64,000 bases of DNA from Sorangium cellulosum (GTDB lineage: Bacteria; Myxococcota_A; Polyangia; Polyangiales; Polyangiaceae): contig NZ_CP012670.1 in assembly GCF_004135735.1 (NCBI RefSeq), positions 2,790,001 to 2,854,000 of the forward strand. The letters run 5' to 3'. Positions 50,773 to 59,726 of the stretch are shown piece after piece; the stretch's first letter is position 1, and every line of letters begins with the position of its first letter. The notes beneath the pieces are model-generated. The model saw only the letters and a program-made list of their open reading frames with translations, was not told where the DNA came from and searched no databases. The translations under genes were made by a program, and so were the position numbers.

Positions 50773-51931
50773 CGCGTGACGCCTGCGCGGCGGGGCGGGG
50801 CGCCCTGTCCAGCGCGGATCGGATGGGGACCATGAGCAGGCGATCGATCGCGACGCGCTGCTCGGCGGGCGGCGGGCCCTCCGGCGTGCCCTGCATCAAC
50901 CGGAGATCGCGGAGCGCGCCGCGATCGAGCGGGCCGAGCGCCGCGCTCGCGCCGTCGGGCGCCGGCGTCATCGCGGGCAGCAGACAGACGAGGACGAGCT
51001 CGCTCGTGTCCTGACGTACCCACGTCCCCTGGTAGACGGCGATCGCCTGGCCGAGCGCCTCCTGGAACACGAACGCGCGCCACTCGAGCGGCGCCGTCAG
51101 ATCGAAGACGCGGCCGCCGGCGCGGAGCTCTCGGCTGTCCATGCTGAGCATCGCGCCGCGCGCGTCGGTCAGGACGAAGCGCTCGAGGCACCCGGGCGAG
51201 CGGAGCGTGAGCTCGTCGAGGAGCGCGGCGAGCGCCGCCGGGTTGAGCGCGATCGGCTCGCCGTCCGGGCCGATCGCCTCGAGCCCGACCTCGTCGGAGC
51301 TCACGACGGACGCGCGGTCGAGCAGCGCGGCGAAGGCGCGGCGGGCCGGTCCATCGAAGCTCGCCCCGACGCAGGACATCCCCGCGCTCGAGCTGAGCAG
51401 CGCGACGAGATGATCGCGGCGAGGGGTCGCGAGGAGCGTCACGCCGAACCGTTCGCCCGTCGTGAGCAGCGCGTGAGGCGCCACGCCATCCTCGCCGTGA
51501 AGGAGCAGCCGATCGCCCTCGAGGCTCAGCCCGCGCCGGCTCGCCTGCGCGGCGGGCGAGAGCGGCCTCCGCCGGTCGCGCGCGGCGAGCGCCACCGCCA
51601 GCGCGGCGAGCGCGGCCGGGACGATCGCGCGGAGCAGCACGCCGCGCGCGGCCGCGGCCAGCACGAGCGCGGCCACGAGCAGCGGGATCGACCAGCGCCA
51701 GCGAGACGCCGCGCCGTCCGTCTGCGGCATGCCGGGAGCGACCGTGTCGAACCACCGCGTCGCTCCCGTCCCTGGAGGAGGCGCGGCGACCGCGTCGCCC
51801 GTGCTCTCGTCGGGGCGCTGCGCGGCCTGCCAGCCTGAAGCTGGTGGCGGCTCGTGCGCGCGAGCCTCGAGCGATGGGAGCGTGGCGACGGCCTCAAGAG
51901 GGTCCTTCTGGCCCTTCGCCTCGCGTCCCAT
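50762..51931 (-). CDS. Two-TM membrane protein, function unknown
   Basis: ATG 51931 lies five bases after GGAGGTG and gives 389 residues; the frame is open further upstream to 52009. A hydrophilic N-terminus (about 1-80) precedes two closely spaced transmembrane helices (about 82-118). The following cytoplasmic region of about 270 residues is beta-rich (LSLEGDRLLLHGEDG, FGVTLLATPRRDHLVALLSS). No family was recognised. Confidence 0.75.
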   Translation of the reverse strand: MGREAKGQKDPLEAVATLPSLEARAHEPPPASGWQAAQRPDESTGDAVAAPPPGTGATRWFDTVAPGMPQTDGAASRWRWSIPLLVAALVLAAAARGVLLRAIVPAALAALAVALAARDRRRPLSPAAQASRRGLSLEGDRLLLHGEDGVAPHALLTTGERFGVTLLATPRRDHLVALLSSSAGMSCVGASFDGPARRAFAALLDRASVVSSDEVGLEAIGPDGEPIALNPAALAALLDELTLRSPGCLERFVLTDARGAMLSMDSRELRAGGRVFDLTAPLEWRAFVFQEALGQAIAVYQGTWVRQDTSELVLVCLLPAMTPAPDGASAALGPLDRGALRDLRLMQGTPEGPPPAEQRVAIDRLLMVPIRSALDRAPRPAAQASRARA

Positions 51932-52100
51932 CGCACCTCCACCCCAGCCGAGAGTCCGCGTGCAGGATAGCACTGGGCATGTCCGGCGCGAGAGGAGACT
52001 TTGGCGCAACGCGCTGCGTAGACAGGCGGCGCGGAGGTGCGTCAGGGCTTCTGTGCGTCCATGCGTCGGGGCGTGCCTGGCGCCGTTCGCACAGGAGGGC

Positions 52101-53600
52101 TCACCTGAAGGCCCTGTGCTGGATCACCCAGGGCGACAGCCGCGGCGCGCCCGGCTCGGGGGCGCCGCGGCCAGCGGGCCGCCGCTCCGCCCGGGCGGCC
52201 GCGATGGCGAGGGCGGCGGCGAGCGCGGCCTCCTCCTCGGGGGGGACCGCGGTGGGCCCGCAGAGCTCCGCGGTGTGCTCGGCGATGAAGCCCGTGTCGT
52301 AGCGACCGGCCTGGAAGTCGGGGTGAGCCAGGAGGTTCTCGTGGAACGCGAGGTTCGTCCGGATGCCCGTGACGGCGTACTCGGCGAGGGCGCGGCGCAT
52401 GCGCGCGATGGCGGCGCGCCGATCGGGCGCCCACACGGAGAGCTTCGAGATCAGCGGGTCGTAGTGGCTGGGGACCTCCGCGCCCTCGTAGAAGCCGCTG
52501 TCGTCCCGCACCCAGGGGCCCGCCGGCGGGCGGAGCGTCGTGAGCGCGCCAGGGCTGGGCAGGAAGCCGGAGCTCGGATCCTCCGCGTAGATGCGGCACT
52601 CGAGCGCCGCGCCGCGCCGCGTGATCGCCTGCTGCCGCAGCGAGAGCCGCTCGCCGTCGGCGATCTTCACCATCTCGGCGACGAGGTCGATCCCGGTCGT
52701 CCACTCGGTGATGGGGTGCTCCACCTGGAGCCTCGTGTTCATCTCGAGGAAGTAGAAAGAGCCGTCCTCCGCGAGGAGGAACTCGAACGTGCCCGCCGAG
52801 TGGTAGCCGACCGCGAGCGCGCCGCGCACCGCGACCTCGCCCATGCGCTGCACGAGCTCCGGGCTGGCGACGGGGCAGGGGGACTCCTCGACCACCTTCT
52901 GGTGACGCCGCTGGATCGAGCAGTCGCGCTCGAACAGGTGCACGAGGTTGCCCTCCCGGTCGCCGAGCACCTGGATCTCGACGTGACGCGGCCGCAGGAT
53001 CGCCTTCTCGAGGTAGACCGTGGCGTCGCCGAACGCCCGCGCGGCCTCGCTCTGCGCGCGCTCGTAGGCCGCCGGCAGGTCCTCCGGGCGGTGCACGAGC
53101 CGCATACCCTTGCCGCCTCCCCCGAACGCCGCCTTGAGCATCACCGGGTAGCCGAGCCGCTCCGCGAGCGCCTGCGCCTCCGCGGCGCTCGAGGGCTCGC
53201 CGCCGGGGACGATCGGCACGCCCGCCTCCGCCATCTTCGCGCGCGCCGCGGGCTTCGACCCCATCGCGGCCATCGCGCTCGAGGGCGGGCCGATGAAGGT
53301 GATCCCGGCCCGCTCGCAGGCCTCCGCGAACTCGCGATTTTCCGACAAGAACCCGTACCCGGGGTGAACGGCGTCCGCCCCGCACCGCCGGGCGACGTCG
53401 AGGATGCGATCGATGCGGAGGTAGCTCTCGGCCGCAGGTGCTGGGCCGATGGGGTACGACTCGTCCGCCAGGCGGACATGGAGGCTGCCGCGATCGGCGT
53501 CGCTGTACACCGCGACGCCCTGGATGCCGGCCTCGTGAAGCGACCGGAGGATGCGGACGGCGATCTCGCCGCGGTTGGCGATGAGGACCTTGCGGATCAC
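52101..53600 (-). CDS. accC: Acetyl-/acyl-CoA carboxylase biotin carboxylase subunit
   Basis: 499 residues of the biotin carboxylase fold: IRKVLIANRGEIAVRI at the start, KAAFGGGGKGMR (ATP lid), the HQKVVEESPCP region, FLEMNTRLQVEHPITE and ECRIYAEDP. It carboxylates biotin on a carrier protein with ATP and bicarbonate. No accB or carboxyltransferase gene is adjacent, so the acyl-CoA substrate cannot be told. The last about 45 residues are an Ala/Pro/Arg-rich extension beyond the normal end. It diverges from xseA. Confidence 0.93.
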   Translation of the reverse strand: MIRKVLIANRGEIAVRILRSLHEAGIQGVAVYSDADRGSLHVRLADESYPIGPAPAAESYLRIDRILDVARRCGADAVHPGYGFLSENREFAEACERAGITFIGPPSSAMAAMGSKPAARAKMAEAGVPIVPGGEPSSAAEAQALAERLGYPVMLKAAFGGGGKGMRLVHRPEDLPAAYERAQSEAARAFGDATVYLEKAILRPRHVEIQVLGDREGNLVHLFERDCSIQRRHQKVVEESPCPVASPELVQRMGEVAVRGALAVGYHSAGTFEFLLAEDGSFYFLEMNTRLQVEHPITEWTTGIDLVAEMVKIADGERLSLRQQAITRRGAALECRIYAEDPSSGFLPSPGALTTLRPPAGPWVRDDSGFYEGAEVPSHYDPLISKLSVWAPDRRAAIARMRRALAEYAVTGIRTNLAFHENLLAHPDFQAGRYDTGFIAEHTAELCGPTAVPPEEEAALAAALAIAAARAERRPAGRGAPEPGAPRLSPWVIQHRAFR

Positions 53601-53757
53601 GCGCCGGCCGTATCACACGACAGCGCTCGCGCGAATGGCTCGTCGCGTCGAAGCCCTGGCCGCGGCCCGCCGCGGGCCAGGCCACGGGCGGGCCTTACGC
53701 TGGATCAGGCCCGCGAGAGTCTTTCCACAGGCCGAGCAAAAGGGTAGGTCTCCCCCT

Positions 53758-55461
53758 GTGCAGCGCCGCGATCTCCCGCCCGAGCTCTCGTTCGCGGCCC
53801 TCCCAGCCGTCGAGCCGCGCGAGCCCACGAGCCCGCCGCCGTCGCGCCGCCCGCGGGGCGCCGAGCCGGAGGTCCTCTCCGTCGCGGAGCTCGATCGCCG
53901 CCTGAAGCGGATCCTCGAGGGGTCGACCGCGGACGCGCGCGTCGAGGGCGAGATCTCGAGCCTGCGCGTCGTGGGCAGCGGCCACGCCTACTTCACGCTC
54001 AAGGACGAGAACGAGGAGGCGGCGATCGACTGCGTGATGTACCGGACGGCGGCGCCGCGCGCGCGCAAGCTGCTCGCGGACGGCGCGCGCGTCGTGCTCA
54101 CGGGCCGCGCGACGGTCTACGTGCCGCGCGGCCGGCTCCAGTTCTGCGCGGACGACGCGCGCCTCGCCGGCCGCGGCGCGCTGCTCGAGGCGCTCTTCCG
54201 GCTCAAGGAGAAGCTCGCCGCGGAGGGGCTCTTCGCGCCCGAGCGCAAGCGCAAGCTGCCGGTCGATCCGCAGATCATCGGCGTCGTCACGAGCGGCGAC
54301 GGCGCGGCGATCCACGACATCGTGACCGTCGCCTTCCGCCGCGGCGGCGTCCGGCTGATCCTCGCGCGCACGCCGGTGCAGGGCGCCGGCGCGGGGCAGA
54401 GGATCGTGCGCGCGATCGCGCTGCTCGAGGAGCTCCCGGGCATCGAGGTGATCATCGTGGGCCGCGGGGGCGGCTCGGCCGACGACCTCAGCGCGTTCAA
54501 CGAGGAGATCGTCGTCCGGAAGGTCGCGGCCGCGAAGGTGCCGATCGTGAGCGCGGTCGGGCACGAGATCGACGTCGCGCTGACCGATCTCGCCGCCGAC
54601 GCGCGCGCCGCCACGCCCTCGCAGGCGGCGGAGATGCTCGTCCCGGACGCGGCCGCGCGCCGCGCGGCGCTGGAGCACGTCGAGGCGCGCATGCGCCGGG
54701 CGATGGCGCACCGGCTCAGGGCCGCGCGCGCCGACCTCGACCGGCAGCGCGCCCGCCTCGGCACGCCCGCGCAGATCCTCGCGGAGCCGCAGCAGCGGAT
54801 CGACGACGCGGTCGCGCGGCTGCGGCGCCGCATGGAGCGGATCCTCGCCGAGGACCAGGGCGGCCTCCAGCGCCTCGAGCGCCGGCTGGCCGCGCGCCAC
54901 CCGCGCGCGGTGCTCGCCGGCGCCCGCGGGGCGCTGCGGCCGCTGTCGGTGCGCCTCGACGCGGCCGCGCGCCGCCACATCGCCCTCCTGCGGGAGCGGT
55001 TCGCGGGCGACGTCGCCCGGCTCGAGGCGATGTCGCCGCTGCGCGTGCTCGCGCGCGGCTACGCCATCGCGACGGACGCGTCCGGGCGCGCGGTCCGCGA
55101 TCACCGCGAGGTCGCGCCGGGGGACGCGGTCACGGTCCGCGTGCACCACGGCGCGCTGCTCGCGCGGGTCGTGGCCGCCGCGGGGCCGGGCGAGCCGCTC
55201 GTCGAGGGCAGCGCGCCGCCCGCGCCGCCCGCCTCGCCGGCGCGGCAGGGCGGGGGGCCGCGCGAGCGGGCGGGGGGCCGCGCGTCGAGGCGCAGCCGGG
55301 GGCAGCCCGGCGCGCCCGCGTGCGAGCAGCTCGGGCTCGGCTTCGTGGCGGACGAGCGCGCGCCGGCGCCCGGGCGCGGCGGCGCCTCCGGGCAGGTCTC
55401 GGCGGGGCAAGGCGGAGGAGCGGAGGCCGGCCCGGAGGAAAGGCAGCATGTCGAACCCTGA
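53758..55461 (+). CDS. xseA: Exodeoxyribonuclease VII large subunit
   Basis: GTG 53758, preceded by AGGGTAGG, gives 567 residues. An OB-fold (VEGEISSLRVVGSGHAYFTLKDENEEAAIDCVMYR) is followed by the nuclease domain with GVVTSGDGAAIHDI, IVGRGGGSADDLSAFNEE and SAVGHEIDVALTDLAADARAATPSQAAE. A coiled-coil region then leads to VLARGYAIATD. It degrades single-stranded DNA together with the small XseB subunit, which is not in the window. The last about 105 residues are a Gly/Pro/Ala-rich tail not found in standard XseA. It overlaps aroE by 14 bases. Confidence 0.93.
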   Translation: MQRRDLPPELSFAALPAVEPREPTSPPPSRRPRGAEPEVLSVAELDRRLKRILEGSTADARVEGEISSLRVVGSGHAYFTLKDENEEAAIDCVMYRTAAPRARKLLADGARVVLTGRATVYVPRGRLQFCADDARLAGRGALLEALFRLKEKLAAEGLFAPERKRKLPVDPQIIGVVTSGDGAAIHDIVTVAFRRGGVRLILARTPVQGAGAGQRIVRAIALLEELPGIEVIIVGRGGGSADDLSAFNEEIVVRKVAAAKVPIVSAVGHEIDVALTDLAADARAATPSQAAEMLVPDAAARRAALEHVEARMRRAMAHRLRAARADLDRQRARLGTPAQILAEPQQRIDDAVARLRRRMERILAEDQGGLQRLERRLAARHPRAVLAGARGALRPLSVRLDAAARRHIALLRERFAGDVARLEAMSPLRVLARGYAIATDASGRAVRDHREVAPGDAVTVRVHHGALLARVVAAAGPGEPLVEGSAPPAPPASPARQGGGPRERAGGRASRRSRGQPGAPACEQLGLGFVADERAPAPGRGGASGQVSAGQGGGAEAGPEERQHVEP

Positions 55462-56428
55462 GCGGCGAATGTTCGGTCTGGTCGGTCACCCGGTGGGCCA
55501 CTCGGTCTCGCCGGCGATGCACTCGGCCGCGTTTCGGGCCCACCATCTGCCCCACATCTACAGCGCGTTCGACGTGCCCACGGCCGCGGAGCTCGCGCGC
55601 TTCGTCGACGACATCCGCAGCGGCCTCATCGCGGGCGCGAACGTCACCATCCCGCACAAGCGCGCGGTCATGTCGCTGGTCGACGAGGTGGACTCGAGCG
55701 CACAGGACGTCGGCGTCGCCAACGTCCTGTGCGCGTCGGCGTCTCGGCGCGTCACCGCCCACAACACCGACGTGATCGCGCTCCGGGACGAGCTCGCCCT
55801 GCTCCTCGGCTCCGCGCCGCCGCGCGGGGACGACCCGGCCGCGCCGCGCGGCCCGAGCCCGCGGCAGCGCGCGGTGATCATCGGGGCGGGCGGGGCCGCG
55901 TTCGCGGCGATCGCCGCGTGCAAGATGCTCGGCTATCACCTCATCAGCATCACCACCCGGTCCTGGACGAGCACCGAGGTGATGCTGGAGTCGCCCGCGG
56001 GGCAGCGCGCGTCCGAGCTCGGCGCGCTCACCGCGCCCTGGCCGATCCCGTCCGACAGGGCGGTCAGCAGCAAATCGTCGGCGGCGCTGCGGCTCAACTG
56101 GACCGAGTTCACCGTCGCCGCCGACCTGATCATCCAGGCCACGAGCGCCGGCATGGTCGGCGGCCCGCCGGGCGACGAGGTCACGAGCATCATCCCGTGG
56201 GACTCGCTCTCGCCGGGCGTGTGCCTCTACGACGTCGTCTACAACCCGCCCGTGACCCCGTTCCTGCGGCTCGCGCGCGAGAGGGGGCTCCGCGCGGCCG
56301 ACGGGCTCGGCATGCTCGTCGGCCAGGCCGCGCAGTCGTTCACGCTCTGGACCAGCCTCCCGGCGCCGGTCGACGTGATGCGCGCCGCCGCCGAGGACTC
56401 GCTCAGGAAGGCCACCGGCGGGCGATGA
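55448..56428 (+). CDS. aroE: Shikimate dehydrogenase
   Basis: 326 residues. HSVSPAMHSAAF binds shikimate, NVTIPHK has the catalytic Lys, VGVANVL and HNTDV are conserved, and IIGAGGAAFAAIA (about 140-152) binds NADPH; YNPPVTPFL ends the core. It reduces 3-dehydroshikimate in the aromatic pathway. An insertion around residues 118-138 and another around 185-215 make it about 50 residues longer than E. coli AroE. It overlaps xseA by 14 bases and the debranching enzyme gene by 4. Confidence 0.94.
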   Translation: MSNPERRMFGLVGHPVGHSVSPAMHSAAFRAHHLPHIYSAFDVPTAAELARFVDDIRSGLIAGANVTIPHKRAVMSLVDEVDSSAQDVGVANVLCASASRRVTAHNTDVIALRDELALLLGSAPPRGDDPAAPRGPSPRQRAVIIGAGGAAFAAIAACKMLGYHLISITTRSWTSTEVMLESPAGQRASELGALTAPWPIPSDRAVSSKSSAALRLNWTEFTVAADLIIQATSAGMVGGPPGDEVTSIIPWDSLSPGVCLYDVVYNPPVTPFLRLARERGLRAADGLGMLVGQAAQSFTLWTSLPAPVDVMRAAAEDSLRKATGGR

Positions 56429-58611
56429 GCTCCGATGGATCCCGGATGAACGCGCCGGCTCACGGCGATCTCGCGGCGGCGCTCGCGGCGGCGCGCCCCC
56501 AGGGCGCCGCCCTGGAGCACGCCTCGCCCTGGCCGAGCGTCGAGGTGCGCGGGCGCCTCAACATCGCGCGGCAGGAGTGGCTGCACACGAACGGCGCGGG
56601 CGCCTACGCGAGCTCCACGCTCTCCTGCATGCACACCCGCCGCTACCACGGCCTGCTCGTCGCCGCCCTCGACCCCCCGCGGCGCCGGCACGTGATGCTC
56701 TCGCACGTCGACGCCAGCATCCGCACGATCGTGCAGGGCTCGCCGGCCGAGCAGCGGCGGGGCTGGCCGCGGTGGGACCTCGCCAAGCACCAGTTCCCGG
56801 GCATCGACCCCGAGGTGGGCCCCTTCTATCTCGAGCGCTTCGATCAGGACCCGCTCCCGCGCTGGACGTACGTCGTCCCGAGCGGCGAGCTCGAGGTGAC
56901 GCTCGGGCTCGTGCGCGGCGAGAACGCGGCGGTGCTTCGCTACATCTGGCGCGGGGCGGATCCGGTGCTGCTCACGCTGCGCCCGCTGCTCGCCGCCCGC
57001 CACATGCACCAGCTCCTGCGCGAGAACGGCGGCATCTCCCAGAAGGTCGAGCTGCGCGCCGGCGCGGCGCGCGGGGAGCCCGGCGCGGGGCGGGAGCGCC
57101 CGCCGATCGGCGAGGTCCGGGTGCAGCCGAACCGGCTCCTGCCGCGGATCTGCTTCCGCTACCAGGGCACGTTCGTCGGCTCGCAGGACTGGTGGCGCCG
57201 CTTCGAGTACCTCTGCGAGCACGACCGGGGCCTCGACTTCCGCGAGGATCTCTGGACGCCGGGCCACTTCGAGGCCGTGATCGGCGCCGAGCCCGTGCAC
57301 CTGCTCGTGGCGATCGGCGCGCTGCCCGACGAGGATCCGGAGGTCCTGCTCGCGGCGGCGAGCGCCGCGCTCCGCGCGGAGGACCCGGGGCCCCAGCGGC
57401 CGCTCCTGGAGCGGCGGCTCCACATCGCGGCGGAGGCGTTCCGCGCCGACGCCGCCGCGCGGCCCGGCGTCGTCGCGGGCTACCCCTGGTTCGAGGTGTG
57501 GGGCCGCGACGCGCTCATCGCCCTGCCGGGCGTCTACCTCGTGCCCCGGAAGACCGAGGGGGCGGTGCGCGTCCTCCGCGCGCTGATCGACGCCATGCAG
57601 GACGGGCTCGTGCCGAACCGGCTCCCCGACGGGGGCGAGCCCGCCGACTACCACGCCGCGGACGCGACGCTGTGGCTGTTCGAGGTGGCCCGGCTGCTCG
57701 CCGACGCGCTCGGCGACGTGCACCCGTTCATCACGGGCGAGCTCCTCGCGGCGCTCCGCGACGTCTTCGAGGCCGCCCTGCGCGGCACGAGGGGCGGGAT
57801 CCACATCACCGAAGACGGCCTCTTCGCCGCGGGGCGCGCCGGCGAGGGCGCGATCGACGGGCTCACGTGGATGGACGCGCGCGTCGGGGGCCGGGCGGTC
57901 ACGCCGCGCGCCGGCTGCCCGGTCGAGCTCACGGCGCTGTGGGCCAAGGGCTCGGAGACGCTCGCGCGCCTCGCGCGGGCCGCCGGCGACGAGCGGCTCG
58001 CGGAGCGCGCGGAGGCGGCCGCGAGCGCGGCGCGCCGGGGCTTCGCCGCCCGCTTCTGGTGCGAGGCGACCAGCTACCCCTACGACGTGATCTCCGAGCA
58101 CCCGGACGGGGAGGGGGCGTTCCGCGACGCCTCGATCCGCCCGAACGCGGTGATCGCGCTCGCGGTGGATCCCGCCTGCTTCACGCAGGAGCAGGCCGCG
58201 GCGCTGCTCGAGCGGGCCCGCCTCGAGCTCGTGACCCCCGCCGGCCTGCGAACGCTGTCGCCCGCCGATCCGGCCTACGCGCCGCGGTACGAGGGCGGCC
58301 CCGAGGCGCGCGACACCGCGTACCACCAGGGCACGGTCTGGCCGTTCTTGCTCGGCTTCTACGTGCGCGCCGCCCGCCGCCACGCCGCGCTCGGCGAGCA
58401 CGCCCTCTCGTTGCTCCACCGGCTCGTGGCCTCCGCGGCCACGAACGAGATCACGCTCGGCCACGTGCCCGAGCTCGCCTTCGGGGAGCCGCCGCATCAC
58501 CCCGGCGGCTGCTTCGCCCAGGCCGTCAGCGTGGCGGAGCTGCTGCGCGCGCTCGCCTGGGATCTGCCGTCCCAGGAGCCAGGCGGGGCGGCCTGCGCGC
58601 CGCTGCGCTGA
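56425..58611 (+). CDS. Glycogen debranching enzyme (amylo-alpha-1,6-glucosidase type)
   Basis: ATG 56425 overlaps the aroE stop in ATGA and gives 728 residues. The N-terminal GDE_N part has EWLHTNGAGAYASSTLSCMHTRRYHGLLV. The (alpha/alpha)6 glucosidase domain has GYPWFEVWGRDALIALPG, PADYHAADATLWLFE, GLTWMDARV and YHQGTVWPFLLGFYV, with the acidic residues expected for catalysis. It removes alpha-1,6 branches of glycogen or related glucans. The C-terminal codons and stop lie in the first copy of a 33-bp-period repeat. Confidence 0.9.
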   Translation: MSSDGSRMNAPAHGDLAAALAAARPQGAALEHASPWPSVEVRGRLNIARQEWLHTNGAGAYASSTLSCMHTRRYHGLLVAALDPPRRRHVMLSHVDASIRTIVQGSPAEQRRGWPRWDLAKHQFPGIDPEVGPFYLERFDQDPLPRWTYVVPSGELEVTLGLVRGENAAVLRYIWRGADPVLLTLRPLLAARHMHQLLRENGGISQKVELRAGAARGEPGAGRERPPIGEVRVQPNRLLPRICFRYQGTFVGSQDWWRRFEYLCEHDRGLDFREDLWTPGHFEAVIGAEPVHLLVAIGALPDEDPEVLLAAASAALRAEDPGPQRPLLERRLHIAAEAFRADAAARPGVVAGYPWFEVWGRDALIALPGVYLVPRKTEGAVRVLRALIDAMQDGLVPNRLPDGGEPADYHAADATLWLFEVARLLADALGDVHPFITGELLAALRDVFEAALRGTRGGIHITEDGLFAAGRAGEGAIDGLTWMDARVGGRAVTPRAGCPVELTALWAKGSETLARLARAAGDERLAERAEAAASAARRGFAARFWCEATSYPYDVISEHPDGEGAFRDASIRPNAVIALAVDPACFTQEQAAALLERARLELVTPAGLRTLSPADPAYAPRYEGGPEARDTAYHQGTVWPFLLGFYVRAARRHAALGEHALSLLHRLVASAATNEITLGHVPELAFGEPPHHPGGCFAQAVSVAELLRALAWDLPSQEPGGAACAPLR

Positions 58612-58659
58612 GCCGCCGAGGGCCCCCGCGCGCCGCTGCGCTGAGCCGCCGAGGGCCCC
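58595..58659. repeat. Tandem duplication of 32 bp (period 33) spanning a stop codon
   Basis: Copies 58595-58626 and 58628-58659 are identical. The first holds the last codons (APLR) and TGA (58609-58611) of the debranching enzyme gene; the second repeats the same stop at 58642-58644, in phase. Confidence 0.93.
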
Positions 58660-58693
58660 GCGACGAGGTGGGCCGCCCACCTCGCGGGGCGCC

Positions 58694-59638
58694 TCAGTCG
58701 GCGCGCGTGAGCGGCAGCTCCTCGCGGATCGCCCTGCCGCGCTGGGCCGTGAAGCGCAGGAGCTTGCCCGGATCCTCGGCCTCCATGGCGAACGACTCGA
58801 TCGGCTCGAACAGCGCCTCGAGCTTCCGCGGGCCGCACGTCGGCAGGAAGCGGCGGAGCACGCGCGGATCGTAGAACCGGAAATACTGCTGCTTGCCCGT
58901 CCCGCTCTCGACCAGCAGGAACCGGTGGAGGTGCTTGCGCACGTCGCCGAAGGGGCGATGGCTCGTCAGGAAGATGCCCCAGCCGTCGCCCCAGCCGCCG
59001 TCGACCAGCGCGTCGAGGAGGCTCGACCCGCGCGGCAGGCGCACGAGCGTCGGGCCGACGTCCGCGAGGATCTCGCCCTGGAAGCCGGTGTAGAGCGAGG
59101 CGGTGTGCTCGTCGGCCGCGCCGAGCAGCAGCCGGATGCGGGGGTCGCGGGCGGCGTCGACCACCGCGTAGAGCGGCGCGCGCTCCTGCCGGAGCCGCTC
59201 CCGCGCCGACGCGACGAACGGCGCGCCCCGCGCGATGGCCGCGATCCGCCGCGAGCGGCGCGAGGGAGGGGCGGGCTCGGTCGGCGCGCAGCGGGGGTTC
59301 GCCGCCGCGCCGCGGGGGCTCGGCTCGCCGCGCACCACGGTGAACAGGGTCCCCCCGGCGCGGATCTCGTCGCCCTCCCGGAGCGACACCTCGCGGGCGC
59401 GCTCGCGGTTCACCTGCGTCCCGCTGCGGCTGCCGAGATCGCGGAGCAGGTAGCTGCCATCGAGCTGCTCCACCGAGAAATGCAGGGCGGAGAGCTCCAC
59501 GTCGCCGGCGATCGACAGGTCCGACTCCGGCGCGCGGCCGACGAGCAGCGGGCGATCGCCGGGGATGTGGGCCGTCTGGCCAGCGAGCGGGCCCGAGGTG
59601 ACGCGGAGGAGGAAACCTGCTTCCCGGTCTTCGCTCAT
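58694..59638 (-). CDS. FHA domain-DUF4123 fusion protein (type VI secretion adaptor-like)
   Basis: ATG 59638, seven bases after GGAGA, gives 314 residues. The FHA domain (about 10-100) has LLVGRAPESDLSI, SALHFSVEQLDG and GSRSGTQVNRE. After a linker, DUF4123 (about 150-290) has APLYAVVDAARDP, LGAADEHTASLYTGFQGE, GWGIFLTSHRPFGDVRKHLHRFLLV and YFRFYDPRVLRRFLPTC. DUF4123 proteins are chaperone/adaptors that load effectors onto VgrG. No vgrG or effector is adjacent. The fusion would let a phosphothreonine signal control the adaptor. Confidence 0.88.
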   Translation of the reverse strand: MSEDREAGFLLRVTSGPLAGQTAHIPGDRPLLVGRAPESDLSIAGDVELSALHFSVEQLDGSYLLRDLGSRSGTQVNRERAREVSLREGDEIRAGGTLFTVVRGEPSPRGAAANPRCAPTEPAPPSRRSRRIAAIARGAPFVASARERLRQERAPLYAVVDAARDPRIRLLLGAADEHTASLYTGFQGEILADVGPTLVRLPRGSSLLDALVDGGWGDGWGIFLTSHRPFGDVRKHLHRFLLVESGTGKQQYFRFYDPRVLRRFLPTCGPRKLEALFEPIESFAMEAEDPGKLLRFTAQRGRAIREELPLTRAD

Positions 59639-59726
59639 GGTCGTCTCCGTCGCGCCAGGCGCCGACGCGGCCGGCGAGCAAGCGTAGAACACCGGTCGGC
59701 GTGAATCCACACGAAGGCGGGCGCCG

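Noticed and set aside
53655..53681. Hairpin in the accC-xseA gap as a terminator
   Set aside because: An 11-pair stem with one bulge exists, but both genes start here rather than end, there is no T-run, and G+C-rich hairpins of this size are expected by chance.
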